Positions 8,736-18,142 are shown, counted from the first letter of the stretch. The stretch: DNA of 64,000 nucleotides from Skermania piniformis (GCF_019285775.1 NZ_CP079105.1:992001-1056000); one strand, 5' to 3'. A program made the numbers and translations. Notes: generated by a model not told the origin, from the letters alone.

Positions 8736-10238
8736 GTGAACCCGGGATCGTCCGACTATTCCGCCGAGAACCCGTGGCGTGCCCTCGCAACGCTGTGTCT
8801 CGGCTTCTTCATGATCTTGCTGGATCTCACCATCGTCGCGGTCGCCAACCCGGCGATCATGGCTGATCTGCACACCGACATCTCGGGTGTGGTCTGGGTG
8901 ACCAGCGCCTACCTGCTCACCTTCGCGGTGCCGCTGCTGGTTGCCGGCCGGCTCGGCGACAAGATCGGACCCAAGCGGATCTACCTGACCGGCCTGACGG
9001 TGTTCACTCTCGCGTCGCTGTGGTGTGGCCTGTCCGGCAGTATCGGCATGCTGATCGCGGCCCGGGCGGTGCAGGGGCTGGGGGCGGCGATGATGAGTCC
9101 GCAGACGATGGCGGTGATCACCCGGATCTTCCCGCCCGCCAAGCGGGGGCAGGCGATGGGCGCCTGGGGCGCGGTCGCCGGGGTGGCCACGTTGGTCGGT
9201 CCGCTGGCCGGCGGCGTGTTGGTGGACGGGTTCGGCTGGGAGTGGATCTTCTTCATCAACGTTCCGGTCGGAGTGTTGGCGTTCGTGCTCGCGCTTCGGT
9301 TCGTCCCGGAGCTGCCGACTCGCGATCACCGGTTCGACATCCCGGGTGTGGTGATCTCCGCTGTCGGCCTGTTCCTCCTGGTCTTCGGGCTGCAGGAAGG
9401 CAACAGATACGATTGGTCGGCCGGTATCTGGACGATGATCGTCGGCGGGCTGGTCGTTCTGGTCGGGTTCGTGGTCTACGAGGCGCGGAGCAGCCACGAG
9501 CCGCTGGTGCCGCTCGTGCTGTTCCGGGTGCGGAATTTCTCCCTCGCCAATATCGCGATCATGGCAATGGGTGCCGCGGTGACCGGGCTGATGCTGCCGG
9601 GCTTCTTCTATCTGGAGGCGGTGCAGGAGATGTCGCCGACCCGGGCGGCATTGGTGTTCGCCCCGATGGCGGTGATGTCGATGGTGCTGGCCCCGGTGGT
9701 CGGCCGGCTGATCGACCAGATGCATCCGCGGTATCTGCCGATGATCGGTTTCGCCTGCTTCTCCGGCGGGCTGTTCTGGCTGTCGGCGATCATGGCGGTC
9801 GACACCCCGGTTTGGCAGTTGGTGCTGCCGATCATGCTGATGGGCATCGGCAACGCCTGTGTCTGGCCGTCGCTCGGAGCGACCGCCACGCACGATCTAC
9901 CGGTCACGGATGCCGGCGCCGGGTCGGGCATCTACAACACGACCCGGCAGGTCGGATCGGTGCTGGGCAGCGCTGCGATCGGCGCCTTGATCACGGCGCG
10001 TCTGGCAGCTCATGGACTGTCCGGCGGCGCGAGCGAAGGCCAGGCCGGCCCGCTTCCCGAGTTCGTCCGGAAACCGTTTGCCGAAGCGTTGGCCGAGTCG
10101 ATGTTGCTGCCGGCGTCGGTGCTGCTGATCGGGTTGGTGGCCTCCGTGCTGTTCGTCCGGCACCGGTCGTCGAGTCGACCGGTCGACCGTCCGTCGTCGC
10201 AAGAGGTCGCTGCCGCATCACCTAGGCTGGCCGGATGA
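8736..10238 (+). CDS. MFS drug-exporter family (DHA2 / EmrB-QacA type), 500 aa
   Basis: A 14-helix proton-coupled exporter. The DHA2 signature LLDLTIVAVANPAI is in helix 1, the loop 2-3 motif GRLGDKIGPKRIY near 70-85, and motif C-like GVATLVGPLAGGVLVDGFGWEWIFFIN near 150-175 mark the family. The GTG start is preceded by GGAAAGG at a good distance. The substrate cannot be told from sequence; members export dyes, antibiotics or siderophores. Its TGA overlaps the ATG of the enoyl-CoA hydratase-like gene (ATGA), although that gene may also have its own leaderless promoter. Confidence 0.92.
   Translation: MNPGSSDYSAENPWRALATLCLGFFMILLDLTIVAVANPAIMADLHTDISGVVWVTSAYLLTFAVPLLVAGRLGDKIGPKRIYLTGLTVFTLASLWCGLSGSIGMLIAARAVQGLGAAMMSPQTMAVITRIFPPAKRGQAMGAWGAVAGVATLVGPLAGGVLVDGFGWEWIFFINVPVGVLAFVLALRFVPELPTRDHRFDIPGVVISAVGLFLLVFGLQEGNRYDWSAGIWTMIVGGLVVLVGFVVYEARSSHEPLVPLVLFRVRNFSLANIAIMAMGAAVTGLMLPGFFYLEAVQEMSPTRAALVFAPMAVMSMVLAPVVGRLIDQMHPRYLPMIGFACFSGGLFWLSAIMAVDTPVWQLVLPIMLMGIGNACVWPSLGATATHDLPVTDAGAGSGIYNTTRQVGSVLGSAAIGALITARLAAHGLSGGASEGQAGPLPEFVRKPFAEALAESMLLPASVLLIGLVASVLFVRHRSSSRPVDRPSSQEVAAASPRLAG
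10223..10228 (+). promoter_or_regulatory. -10 element TAGGCT within the end of the MFS gene
   Basis: TAGGCT is 6 bases before the ATG at 10235. The downstream gene may be transcribed from here as a leaderless mRNA in addition to read-through. Confidence 0.4.
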
Positions 10239-11029
10239 GCACGGCGAAACCCACGCGGATCGACGAATCCACCACCGCGCGCGGGGCGCGAGTCGCGACC
10301 CTGGTGATAAACCAACCCCCGTTGAACCTGTTCGACGCGGCCATGCTGAACTCGATTGCCGCCGACCTCGCGACGCTCACCGCCGATCCGCCGCGGGCAC
10401 TGCTACTACGCGCGGAAGGACGGGTCGTATCCGGCGGAGTCGACGTGCACGACTTCGCCGGTGTCACCCCCGATCAGGGCCGGCAGCTCTGGCAGCGATT
10501 GTTCGACCAGATCGTCGATCCGATCGAGGCGTTGCCGTGTCCGGTGGTGTTTGCTGCGCACGCGCTCACCTTGACGGCTGCGTTCGAGATCGCGCTGGCT
10601 TGCGATCTGATTCTGGCCGCGCCGGAAGCCAAGTTCGGGCTGGTCGAGATCGTGGTCGGACTGACGCCGTCGATGGGCGGTCCGCAGCGCCTGGCGGAGC
10701 GCGCGGGCTCCGGCCGAGCGCGCGAGCTGGTGCTGACCGGAGACCTGTACGACGCGGCGACGATGCGCGAGTGGGGGGTGGTCAACGCCATCCACGAGGA
10801 CGTAGGCGCGGCCGCCGCGGCTCTGGCGCAGCGACTGGCCGACGGTCCGACCCGGGCCCACGATGCGACCAAGCGGATCATCGCGGCCTGGCGATCAGGC
10901 GGGGTATCGCACGCCGACTCGATCACTCCGACGGTGTCCGGGGCGTTGTTCGGGACCGACGATCTGCGTGGTGGCGTGGCCAGTTTCCTGCAGGACGGCC
11001 CGGGTAAGGCGCGCTACAGCGGCACCTGA
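10235..11029 (+). CDS. Enoyl-CoA hydratase/isomerase family protein with an altered oxyanion hole
   Basis: A 264-residue crotonase-fold protein. The two catalytic glutamates of enoyl-CoA hydratase are at their proper spacing: Glu118 in TAAFEIALACD and Glu138 in KFGLVEIVVGLTPSMGG. However, the GGG preceding the first Glu is replaced by TAA, so the oxyanion-hole glycine (Gly141 in rat hydratase) is Ala115. The first oxyanion segment reads SGGVDVHDF instead of the usual SAGADI. It may hydrate or isomerise an unusual acyl-CoA, or have reduced activity. The start overlaps the MFS stop (ATGA). Its end overlaps the convergent phosphatase gene by 16 bases. Confidence 0.85.
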   Translation: MSTAKPTRIDESTTARGARVATLVINQPPLNLFDAAMLNSIAADLATLTADPPRALLLRAEGRVVSGGVDVHDFAGVTPDQGRQLWQRLFDQIVDPIEALPCPVVFAAHALTLTAAFEIALACDLILAAPEAKFGLVEIVVGLTPSMGGPQRLAERAGSGRARELVLTGDLYDAATMREWGVVNAIHEDVGAAAAALAQRLADGPTRAHDATKRIIAAWRSGGVSHADSITPTVSGALFGTDDLRGGVASFLQDGPGKARYSGT

Positions 11030-11778
11030 GCGGGGCCGACCAGTCGCTGTCTCAGCCGGTCGACCAGGTCGCGGTTCAGCCCGATCCCGCCAAGATAGCC
11101 GGCGAAATCGCCGTGCCGGTCGCGAACCGCATCATCTGCGGCGGCGAGATACGCCAACCGAACGCCCAGCATCTCCTCGGGTATGGGGAGATCGGCCGGC
11201 GGGACCGCGATCATCTTCACCAGATCCGGCACCGCCGCGTTGCTGCGTAGGTAGTCGGCTTGCACCTCGGGTTCGGTGACGCCCACCGCGCGCAACAACA
11301 CCGCGGTGAGCCAGCCGGTGCGGTCCTTACCGGCCGCACAGTGCACCAGCACGCCGGCGGAACCATCGGCGACGGCACGGGCGATCCGGACGATCGCCTG
11401 GGCGGCCTCGTCGCACACCGCGAACTGGGCGTAGGCCGAGCTCAACTCGGCCACCGCTTGCTCGGCGCTGGTCGGTCGCTCATGCGGTGCGTCGTCGAGA
11501 TGTCGGGGCTCGAACGGGGTGTTGTGCAACCGAATTCGGTGCGATAGCAGATCTGCGCCCAGCACCTCGATCTCCCGGTTCCGTCGCAGGTCGAAGACGT
11601 CGGCGATGCCGAGGACGTCGAGCTCGCGACGCGCCGCGTCGGTCAGACCGCTGAGCTGGGACGAGCGGAACAACACGCCCGGGCGAGTGGTGCCGCCGTC
11701 GATCGTGCGTAGCCCGCCGACGTCGCGAAAGTTCCAGGCGCCGTCCAGTCGGTACGGATCGTCCAAGGCCGAGGTCAC
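11014..11778 (-). CDS. Tyrosine/dual-specificity phosphatase of the MptpB (PtpB) family
   Basis: A 254-residue protein with the P-loop HCAAGKDRTG, nucleophile Cys147, the same motif type as the secreted M. tuberculosis phosphatase PtpB. The N-terminus GAWNFRDVGG and FRSSQL match the family pattern, and Asp/Arg residues in the P-loop are as in PtpB, which also hydrolyses phosphoinositides. No signal peptide is visible. The GTG at 11778 was chosen over TTG 11805 because TACCGT sits 6 bases upstream. Whether it is secreted or acts inside the cell cannot be told. Confidence 0.9.
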   Translation of the reverse strand: MTSALDDPYRLDGAWNFRDVGGLRTIDGGTTRPGVLFRSSQLSGLTDAARRELDVLGIADVFDLRRNREIEVLGADLLSHRIRLHNTPFEPRHLDDAPHERPTSAEQAVAELSSAYAQFAVCDEAAQAIVRIARAVADGSAGVLVHCAAGKDRTGWLTAVLLRAVGVTEPEVQADYLRSNAAVPDLVKMIAVPPADLPIPEEMLGVRLAYLAAADDAVRDRHGDFAGYLGGIGLNRDLVDRLRQRLVGPAQVPL

Positions 11779-11784
11779 GTCACC

Positions 11785-11790
11785 ACGGTA
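11785..11790 (-). promoter_or_regulatory. -10 element TACCGT for the phosphatase gene
   Basis: TACCGT on the minus strand is 6 bases before GTG 11778, which supports that start and a leaderless mRNA. Confidence 0.5.
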
Positions 11791-12100
11791 GCCCGGGGCC
11801 GGCAAGCCGCAGCTGAACGCCGGGGTCGGCCGACCCGAACGCTTCGTTCCGGACAGCCGGTCGGCCTTTCGGTATCACGTCCGCGCGACCGGCGGGCCCG
11901 CAGATTCCCGGCGCCGGTCACCGCCCGGTGTGGCGAACAGCACCGATTTGTCACTGCGACCGAACCTCGGGAGCGCCCATTCGCGGATATCGTCGGGAGT
12001 GTGATCGACGACGGCGGTGCCACCCACGGGGCCGAGGATATTTCATCGCCATTATGCAGGCCAGCGCGTTAAAACAGTCCGTGGTCCGGATTGCTGCCAG

Positions 12101-12106
12101 TAAGCT
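12101..12106 (+). promoter_or_regulatory. -10 element TAAGCT for the TetR-family gene
   Basis: TAAGCT is 6 bases before ATG 12113 with no ribosome-binding sequence between, as for a leaderless mRNA. Confidence 0.5.
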
Positions 12107-12112
12107 GACGAT

Positions 12113-12781
12113 ATGATCAACAAGATCGCGGATGACACGGCCGTCGACCGTGTGATCAACGCTGCTATCGCGATCGCGTCCCGTAATGGCATCGATGCCA
12201 TTACCGACCGTGCGGTTGCCCACGCCGCCGGGACGACAGTGCGGGACATCTACGGGTTGTTCGAGGATCGGGAATCATTGCTGGCCGCGGTGGGCGACCA
12301 GATCGTGTTTCATCTCTACGGCGCGATGCGGGAGGCGGTCATCGCGGCGGCGGGCTCGTTGGACGTGGACGGACTGCGTGCACTGCGGGTGCTCCTGCAT
12401 GCCGGAATGAGTGCGATCTGGCCGCGGATCGAGTCGACCCCAGCCGAACAGACGTTGACCTACGAGCTGACCATCCATGCGCTGCGCCGGCGTTGGACCA
12501 CGGCGCCTGCGGCGCAGGACGCGGATCGGGTGGCGCGCGAGCAGTACCGGATGATGGACGCCGAGATGATCGGTTTCCTCAACCATTGTGCGCTCTTGTC
12601 CAAGACGATCTGGCTGGAGCCGGTCGAGGCGATCGCGGTATTCGCGCTGTCCCTGCTCCAGGGCATGATCCTGCGCTGGTTGGTCGACGGCAACGACGAG
12701 ACGATGATCACGATGCTGGACGATCTGGTACTCGCGGTGTCGTTGAAGGCCTGCCAGCGGCCGATTCGCCCGGTGCACTGA
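12113..12781 (+). CDS. TetR-family transcriptional regulator
   Basis: A 222-residue regulator with an N-terminal helix-turn-helix (ASRNGIDAITDRAVAHAAGTTVRDIYGLFEDRESLL, about 22-58), where the usual S/Y pair of TetR proteins is TVRDIYG, and an all-helical ligand-binding part. The ligand is unknown. The nearest candidates for targets are its own promoter and the small secreted protein downstream. A perfect 22-base palindrome lies inside the part encoding the helix-turn-helix (see 12183-12204). Confidence 0.85.
   Translation: MINKIADDTAVDRVINAAIAIASRNGIDAITDRAVAHAAGTTVRDIYGLFEDRESLLAAVGDQIVFHLYGAMREAVIAAAGSLDVDGLRALRVLLHAGMSAIWPRIESTPAEQTLTYELTIHALRRRWTTAPAAQDADRVAREQYRMMDAEMIGFLNHCALLSKTIWLEPVEAIAVFALSLLQGMILRWLVDGNDETMITMLDDLVLAVSLKACQRPIRPVH
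12183..12204. repeat. Perfect 22-base palindrome inside the TetR-family gene
   Basis: Half-site GTAATGGCATC at 12183-12193 is followed without a gap by its exact reverse complement at 12194-12204. It codes for residues 24-31 of the regulator. It could be an intragenic operator for the dimeric TetR protein or an mRNA hairpin. I estimate a chance occurrence of such a perfect palindrome in a 64-kb window as a few percent. Confidence 0.7.
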
Positions 12782-12965
12782 GTCGGGCCGACGCCGGGGG
12801 CCGACTCATCGCTGCGGCCGTGACGCCCACCGGCTGAAACCGCCGACACGGAGCGGCGCACCCGCCGCAACTTTTAGTCAAGTGTTAGCTTTTCGGGTAG
12901 CTCTGCTGTTGCCTGTTTGTTTTCGTTCTGTGATCTGTCTCGAGATTCCAATGAAGGAGAACGCT

Positions 12966-13232
12966 ATGGCCGGAAAGCACCATCGGACCGAGGAGCACGC
13001 GGGAAAGCGCGTTCTGCTGACCGGTCTCGCCACCGTCTCGGCGGGCGGCGCGATGCTCGGCGTCGCCGGAACCGCGCAAGCCGATCCGTTGTCCGATCTC
13101 GGAATCCGACCGGTTCCGGTCGGTCTGAGTTCGGTCTTCACCGGCAGCGCCGGACCGCAGAAGGCCGCCGCGGCGATCTCGACCGGTAGCGCGCAGGTCG
13201 GCACCGGCAGCAGCATGACTCCGCTGCCGTAG
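12966..13232 (+). CDS. Small secreted protein, unknown function
   Basis: An 88-residue protein with a signal peptide: a basic start (MAGKHHRTEEHAGKR), a hydrophobic stretch (VLLTGLATVSAGGAMLGVAG) and a likely cleavage after TAQA at about residue 38. The mature part is about 50 residues, rich in Gly, Ala, Ser and Thr, and has no cysteine. AAGGAGA lies 6 bases before the ATG at 12966, which decides the start over an upstream in-frame one. The 180 bases upstream are AT-richer than the average and probably carry its promoter. I do not recognise a family. Confidence 0.65.
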   Translation: MAGKHHRTEEHAGKRVLLTGLATVSAGGAMLGVAGTAQADPLSDLGIRPVPVGLSSVFTGSAGPQKAAAAISTGSAQVGTGSSMTPLP

Positions 13233-13256
13233 CGGCGGCGGAGACCACGGGCCAGG

Positions 13257-14297
13257 TCAGGGCATCGGTGGGTCGGCGTCGTCGTCGCCGACGAAGTCGA
13301 CCGCCGAATACTCGCGCAGCTTGGTCAGCCGGTGGTAGGCGTCGATCATCCGCACTGTGCCGGATTTCGAGCGCATCACGATCGAGTGAGTGGCGGCGCC
13401 GCCGCCGAAATATCGGGCACCACGCAGCAGGTCACCATCGGTGACACCGGTCGCGCAGAAGAAGACGTTCTCGCCGGACACCAGATCTTCGGTCTGCAGA
13501 ACCCGATCGAGGTCGTAGCCGGCGTCGAGCGCCTTCGCCCGCTCGGCCGGATCCTTCGGCGCCAGCCGACCCTGCAGCGCACCGCCCATGCAGCGCATGG
13601 CCGCGGCCGCGATGATCCCTTCCGGGGTGCCGCCGATTCCGACCAGCATGTCGGTGCCGGAATCCGGGCGTGCGGCGGCGATGGCGCCGGCGACGTCGCC
13701 GTCCGAAATCAGTCGGATTCGAGCGCCGGCATTGCGTACCTGCTGAATCAGCTCGTGGTGTCGGGGCCGGTCGAGGATGCAGACGGTCAAGTCGGCGATC
13801 GAAGAACGTTTCGCTTTCGCGACGCGGCGCAGATTCTCGCTGATCGGCGCGGCCAGATCGATCGCGTCGGCGGCGTCGGGACCGACGGCGATCTTCTCCA
13901 TGTAGAACACCGCGGACGGGTCGAACATGGTGCCGCGCTCGGCGACCGCAAGCACCGAGATCGCGCCCGGTGAGCCTTTCGACATCAGCGTTGTCCCGTC
14001 GATCGGATCTACTGCGAAGTCGCAGTCCGGGCCGTCGCCGTTGCCCACCTGCTCGCCGTTGTACAGCATGGGCGCTTCGTCCTTCTCACCCTCGCCGATC
14101 ACCACCACGCCGTTCATCGATACCGAGCTGACCAGCTGCCGCATGGCGTCGACCGCCGCGGCATCGCCACCCTCCTTGTCGCCCCGGCCGACCCAGCGGC
14201 CGGCGGCCATCGCGCCGGCCTCGGTGACGCGGACAAGCTCCAGCGCCAGGTTACGGTCGGGTGCCTCGCGGTGGCGCGGGGTCGGTGTGGCCGTCAT
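13257..14297 (-). CDS. glpX: Class II fructose-1,6-bisphosphatase GlpX
   Basis: A 346-residue metal-dependent phosphatase that converts fructose 1,6-bisphosphate to fructose 6-phosphate in gluconeogenesis. Family motifs are visible: [15 protein letters not shown] near 66-80, the [12 protein letters not shown] active-site loop near 97-108, and [14 protein letters not shown] near 205-218. The start ATG 14297 has AGGAGG at an ideal distance. It is the main gluconeogenic bisphosphatase of mycobacteria (Rv1099c). Divergent from the DUF4245 gene, as in M. tuberculosis. Confidence 0.95.
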   Translation of the reverse strand: MTATPTPRHREAPDRNLALELVRVTEAGAMAAGRWVGRGDKEGGDAAAVDAMRQLVSSVSMNGVVVIGEGEKDEAPMLYNGEQVGNGDGPDCDFAVDPIDGTTLMSKGSPGAISVLAVAERGTMFDPSAVFYMEKIAVGPDAADAIDLAAPISENLRRVAKAKRSSIADLTVCILDRPRHHELIQQVRNAGARIRLISDGDVAGAIAAARPDSGTDMLVGIGGTPEGIIAAAAMRCMGGALQGRLAPKDPAERAKALDAGYDLDRVLQTEDLVSGENVFFCATGVTDGDLLRGARYFGGGAATHSIVMRSKSGTVRMIDAYHRLTKLREYSAVDFVGDDDADPPMP

Positions 14298-14348
14298 GCG
14301 GGCTGCCTCCTGAGCGTGCGGCGAACTTGTCGCAAATGCGGATGGTCT

Positions 14349-14390
14349 GATTCTCGCAGAAGAATCCGACCGGGCTGCCCGGCCGGGCAG
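14349..14390. promoter_or_regulatory. Two dyad elements between glpX and the DUF4245 gene
   Basis: GATTCT-N6-AGAATC (14349-14366) looks like an operator for a dimeric regulator. CTGCCCGG at 14375-14382 followed by its reverse complement forms a 16-base palindrome. The second is GC-only and could be chance. Confidence 0.3.
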
Positions 14391-14429
14391 GTCGACTGCC
14401 GCCGGGAACGGCCTGGAATACTCGGGCTC

Positions 14430-14990
14430 GTGGCCCGCGATCGACCTCGATTCCTGCGTAGTCAGCGTGACATGGTTTTTTCGCTTGCTCCGCTGGTCCT
14501 GCTCTGTCTGGCATTCGCCGGGCTGGTCAGTCAGTGTCAGTTCGCGCCCGGCGGCCCGACTCAGGGGCAGATCCCGAACTTCGATGTGCACGCCGCGCTG
14601 CGCTCGGACGCCGAGTCGCTGAACTTCCCGATTCGGGATCCGCAGGTGCCGGCGGACTGGCGGTCCAACTCCGGCAGTCAGGGCACCGTGGGCGGCGATC
14701 GGATCGCCAGCACGGTCGGTTTCATCACGCCGCCCGGCCATTACCTGCAACTCACCCAGAGCGATGCCGACGCCGACGACCTGGTGTCGTTCGTCGCCGG
14801 GCAGCGCAGCGTCACGGGCTCGCGCGAGATTGCCGGCCGCCGCTGGGCGATCTATGCCGAGCCGGGCAGCGAACAGGTCTGGGTCACCGACTTCGGTGCG
14901 GCCCGGGTGTTGCTCCGCGGGTCCGCCGACGACGCCGAATACACCACGCTGGCGACCTCCGTCGGCGCGGCTACCCCGCTTGCCCGGTAG
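14430..14990 (+). CDS. DUF4245 membrane-anchored protein
   Basis: A 186-residue protein with a single N-terminal membrane segment ([22 protein letters not shown]) and an extracytoplasmic domain of the DUF4245 family, recognised by [16 protein letters not shown] and the position next to glpX, as Rv1100 in M. tuberculosis. Function unknown. The GTG at 14430 is chosen because AATACT lies 7 bases upstream; longer frames give Arg-rich noise. It ends inside the convergent xseB gene (20-base overlap). Confidence 0.75.
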   Translation: MARDRPRFLRSQRDMVFSLAPLVLLCLAFAGLVSQCQFAPGGPTQGQIPNFDVHAALRSDAESLNFPIRDPQVPADWRSNSGSQGTVGGDRIASTVGFITPPGHYLQLTQSDADADDLVSFVAGQRSVTGSREIAGRRWAIYAEPGSEQVWVTDFGAARVLLRGSADDAEYTTLATSVGAATPLAR

Positions 14991-15258
14991 GCGTGCCGCG
15001 GTCCGATTCGGATCGATCGGGATCCTCGGCGGCGTCGAGTGCGGTCGCGATCCGGCGCCGCGCGCCGGCGAGATGTTCCTCACATCGGTTGGCCAACGCC
15101 TCTCCTCGCTCCCAGAGGGCGAGAGAAGCGTCGAGGTCCAGGCCGCCCTGTTCGAGCGCCTTCACCACGTCGACCAGCTCGTCGCGCGCCTGTTCGTAGC
15201 CCAAGGTGGCGATCTCGCCGGCTGTCGGGTCCGCGGCCGAACCGTTCCCGGTGGTCAT
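14971..15258 (-). CDS. xseB: Exodeoxyribonuclease VII small subunit
   Basis: A 95-residue XseB with the conserved [37 protein letters not shown] core. It forms coiled-coil helices that bind the large subunit and is needed for exonuclease VII, which degrades single-stranded DNA. The ATG overlaps the stop of xseA by 4 bases (ATGA), a translationally coupled pair. Confidence 0.95.
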   Translation of the reverse strand: MTTGNGSAADPTAGEIATLGYEQARDELVDVVKALEQGGLDLDASLALWERGEALANRCEEHLAGARRRIATALDAAEDPDRSESDRGTPTGQAG

Positions 15259-16535
15259 GAATTGTCCCTTTCGAGCTTGTCGCTGCCGAATGTGTCGTTG
15301 CCGAGTGTCGCGGCGCGCAACGCGCCGTCGCCGACCCGGATGCGTAGCTGGCTGCCGGGCGGTGCGTCCGTCACCGAGCGAACCACGGCCATGTCGGCCG
15401 GGCCGGCAACCCGTTGCACCACCGCGTAACCCCGGGCCAGGGTCGCCGCCGGGCCCAGCGCGGCGACTCGTTCGGACAGGTGAACCACCCGGGTGGCCTC
15501 GGTCTCGGTCGCGCGTCGGATGTCCCGTCGAGCCGCTGCCCGGAGCTGGGCGATCTCGTCGTTGCGCTCGTCGATCCGGCGCATCGGCTCGGCCAGCACC
15601 GGACGGCTGCGCACATGAGCCAGGGTCGCCGTCTCGCGTTCGACCCAGCCGCGCAGTGCGGCGGCGGACCGGGCACGTAGTTCGATCACCCGAGTCTGCT
15701 CGGCAGCCGCGTCGGGTACCACATGTTTCGCGGCATCGGTCGGTGTGGCGGCGCGCAGATCGGCGACGTAGTCGCTCAACGGGTTGTCCGGTTCGTGTCC
15801 GATCGCGCTCACCACCGGCGTCCGGCAGGCGGCGATCGCCCGGCACAGCGTCTCGTCGGAGAACGGCAGCAGGTCCTCCACGCTGCCGCCGCCGCGGGCG
15901 AGGACGATCACCTCGACAGCCGGGTCCCGGTCCAGATTGGCCAACGCGCCGAGGATCTGTGGAACTGCGGTCGGACCTTGCACCGGAACGTTTCGAATCA
16001 CGAACTCGACTGCCGGCCAGCGGTTTCGGGACACCGCGAGCACATCGCGTTCGGCGGCGCCGGCCCGGCCGGTGATCAGGCCGACCGCCCGGGGCAAGAA
16101 CGGCAGCGGTCTTTTGCGCGCCGGATCGAACAGGCCCTCCGCGTTCAGCAGGGCCTTCAGCCGCTCCAGCCGGGCAAGAAGCTCACCGATCCCGACGGCC
16201 CGGATCTCGCTGATCCGAAACGACACCTGCCCACGTCCGGTATAGAACGCGAGCTTGCCGTACACGATCACCCGGCTGCCCTCGGTGAGCGGGACCGGCG
16301 CCGCGTGCAGCAACTCGGGCGGGCAGCTGACCGACAGGGACATATCGGCTGCCGGATCGCGAAGGACCAGATAGGCCGCACGTGGCCGGATGGTGATCTG
16401 GGTCAACTGACCCTCTACCCAGACGCTGCCGAGGCGGTCGATCCACTGGGCGATCTTGATCGCGACGGTTCGGACCGGCCAGGGTTGATCGGCGGAGTTG
16501 TCGGTTCGCGTGTCCGGTGCGGCGGCCTCGGTCAC
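15255..16535 (-). CDS. xseA: Exodeoxyribonuclease VII large subunit
   Basis: A 426-residue catalytic subunit of exonuclease VII. An N-terminal OB-fold (about 20-115) is followed by the catalytic domain with [33 protein letters not shown] and [24 protein letters not shown], and then a long helical coiled-coil region. The start is the GTG at 16535 ([10 protein letters not shown]), which overlaps the stop of the lipid-droplet protein gene by 4 bases. The frame stays open for another 2.9 kb upstream only because antisense frames in this GC-rich DNA lack stops. Confidence 0.95.
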   Translation of the reverse strand: MTEAAAPDTRTDNSADQPWPVRTVAIKIAQWIDRLGSVWVEGQLTQITIRPRAAYLVLRDPAADMSLSVSCPPELLHAAPVPLTEGSRVIVYGKLAFYTGRGQVSFRISEIRAVGIGELLARLERLKALLNAEGLFDPARKRPLPFLPRAVGLITGRAGAAERDVLAVSRNRWPAVEFVIRNVPVQGPTAVPQILGALANLDRDPAVEVIVLARGGGSVEDLLPFSDETLCRAIAACRTPVVSAIGHEPDNPLSDYVADLRAATPTDAAKHVVPDAAAEQTRVIELRARSAAALRGWVERETATLAHVRSRPVLAEPMRRIDERNDEIAQLRAAARRDIRRATETEATRVVHLSERVAALGPAATLARGYAVVQRVAGPADMAVVRSVTDAPPGSQLRIRVGDGALRAATLGNDTFGSDKLERDNS

Positions 16536-17062
16536 GTCGCGGTCGCGGTCGCGATCCGATTCGTCAGCATGGTCACGAACGGTGCCCGAGCCAAGGTCAC
16601 CTCCTCGTAGGCGAGCAACTCGGCCAGCTCCGGTGCCGAGATGTCGGGGAGCCGAGCACGCAGCTGAGCCAGGGTGAGTGACGCGTAATCGATTCGTTCG
16701 GCGACCGCCGGTTCCGCAACCGTGCTGCGGTCCGACCCGTTGACCGGTGCGGTGGCTGCGGTCGGCGGCATCGAATAGAGCGCGAACCGACCCGGCGTGG
16801 TGTTCGATGTCGTCGGCTCGTCGTCGTCGAACGTGGCCCACTCGGGTTGTTCGACCGGTTGATCGGTCCATCGGCTCAGCGCGGTATCGCCCTTGATTGC
16901 CAGGCTGGTGATGAACTGCTGAAGATGCATCGCGTTCTGTGCCGTGCTGCTGAGCGCGGTCATCGGCAGCTTCACCACCGCACCGGGTAGTTTGCGGGCT
17001 TCCTCGGCTGCATAGACCGCAGCTCCGGCAGCGAGTCGGGCCAGGAACGGGGGACGAGCCAT
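16532..17062 (-). CDS. Lipid-droplet-associated protein family
   Basis: A 176-residue protein with an amphipathic, alanine-rich N-terminal half ([27 protein letters not shown]) and a C-terminal helix [32 protein letters not shown]. This matches the small lipid-droplet-associated proteins of Rhodococcus and mycobacteria, which lie between xseA and ispH (Rv1109c position). They are thought to coat triacylglycerol droplets. The ATG at 17062 is preceded by GGGAG. First gene of a run lipid-droplet protein - xseA - xseB with 4-base overlaps. Confidence 0.8.
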   Translation of the reverse strand: MARPPFLARLAAGAAVYAAEEARKLPGAVVKLPMTALSSTAQNAMHLQQFITSLAIKGDTALSRWTDQPVEQPEWATFDDDEPTTSNTTPGRFALYSMPPTAATAPVNGSDRSTVAEPAVAERIDYASLTLAQLRARLPDISAPELAELLAYEEVTLARAPFVTMLTNRIATATAT

Positions 17063-17113
17063 GCTCCCAAGCCTGCCCGATGATCCAGACGATGGGTAGC
17101 GCGGGGTGGGCCG

Positions 17114-17119
17114 TATCGT
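17114..17119 (+). promoter_or_regulatory. -10 element TATCGT for ispH
   Basis: TATCGT ends 7 bases before ATG 17127 and supports this start over the GTG at 17106. Confidence 0.45.
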
Positions 17120-17126
17120 GGGTCGC

Positions 17127-18131
17127 ATGGCGGATCAGGTCACGCTCGATGTCGGTATCGTCCGGACCGCTACCGGCGGAGCCACCGGCAAACGGGTGTT
17201 GCTGGCCGAACCGCGCGGTTACTGCGCCGGGGTGGATCGGGCAGTGGAGACCGTGGAGCGGGCGCTGGAAAAGCACGGCGCGCCGATTTACGTACGCAAA
17301 GAGATCGTGCACAACCGGCACGTCGTGCAGACCTTGGCCGAGCGCGGAGTGGTGTTCGTCGAGGAGACCGACGAGGTGCCGATCGGCGGGCTGTTGGTGT
17401 TTTCGGCGCACGGAGTGTCGCCGGCCGTACATCGCTCGGCCGCCGAACGAGAACTGCGCACGATCGATGCGACCTGCCCGCTGGTGACCAAGGTGCACCA
17501 GGAAGCGAAGCGCTTCGCCCGGGACGACTACGACATCCTGCTGATCGGGCACGAGGGGCACGAAGAGGTCGAGGGCACCGCCGGTGAGGCGCCGGACCAC
17601 GTTCGACTGGTCGACGGTCCGGACGCCGTGGACGCGGTGACCGTGCGGGACGAATCGAAAGTGGTCTGGCTGTCCCAGACCACGCTCAGCGTGGACGAGA
17701 CCATGGCAACCGTCGCTCGGCTGCGGGAGCGATTTCCGGATCTGCAGGATCCGCCGAGTGACGACATCTGCTACGCGACGCAGAACCGACAGGTGGCGGT
17801 GAAGGCGATGGCGGCCGAGTGCGACCTGGTGATCGTGGTCGGTTCGCGTAACTCGTCGAATTCGGTGCGCTTGGTCGAGGTGGCGTTGGGTGCCGGCGCC
17901 GGCGCGGCTCATCTGGTGGACTATGCACGCGAGGTGGATCCGGCCTGGCTTGCCGGGGTGGCGACGATCGGCGTCACCTCCGGTGCCTCGGTGCCGGAGA
18001 TTCTGGTGCGGGGTGTGCTCGACCTGCTCGCCGAGCACGGGTTCGGTTCGGTGCTTCCGGTCACCACCGCCAACGAGACGTTGGTATTCGCGTTGCCCCG
18101 CGAGCTGCGGGAAGCTCGCGCGCAGCGCTGA
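17127..18131 (+). CDS. ispH: 4-hydroxy-3-methylbut-2-enyl diphosphate reductase
   Basis: A 334-residue IspH/LytB, the last enzyme of the MEP isoprenoid pathway, which reduces HMBPP to IPP and DMAPP with a [4Fe-4S] cluster. The three cluster cysteines are Cys33 (GYCAGVDRA), Cys117 ([11 protein letters not shown]) and Cys215 ([11 protein letters not shown]). HN in [10 protein letters not shown] and SAHGVSP are the substrate-binding histidines. The ATG 17127 is favoured by the upstream TATCGT; GTG 17106 would add seven residues. The same position next to xseA is seen for lytB2 in mycobacteria. Confidence 0.96.
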   Translation: MADQVTLDVGIVRTATGGATGKRVLLAEPRGYCAGVDRAVETVERALEKHGAPIYVRKEIVHNRHVVQTLAERGVVFVEETDEVPIGGLLVFSAHGVSPAVHRSAAERELRTIDATCPLVTKVHQEAKRFARDDYDILLIGHEGHEEVEGTAGEAPDHVRLVDGPDAVDAVTVRDESKVVWLSQTTLSVDETMATVARLRERFPDLQDPPSDDICYATQNRQVAVKAMAAECDLVIVVGSRNSSNSVRLVEVALGAGAGAAHLVDYAREVDPAWLAGVATIGVTSGASVPEILVRGVLDLLAEHGFGSVLPVTTANETLVFALPRELREARAQR

Positions 18132-18142
18132 CGCCGCGAGTA

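Larger units (their letters stand above)
11779..12112. other. 334-base divergent intergenic region
   Basis: No gene was recognised. It contains the -10-like boxes for the phosphatase (11785-11790) and the TetR regulator (12101-12106). A GC-only 14-base palindrome at 11823-11836 is not significant in DNA of this composition. The last 100 bases are clearly more AT-rich, as expected for a promoter. Confidence 0.6.

Noticed and set aside
11823-11836. 14-base palindrome GGGTCGG/CCGACCC
   Set aside because: GC-only palindromes of this length are expected several times by chance in a window of this composition.
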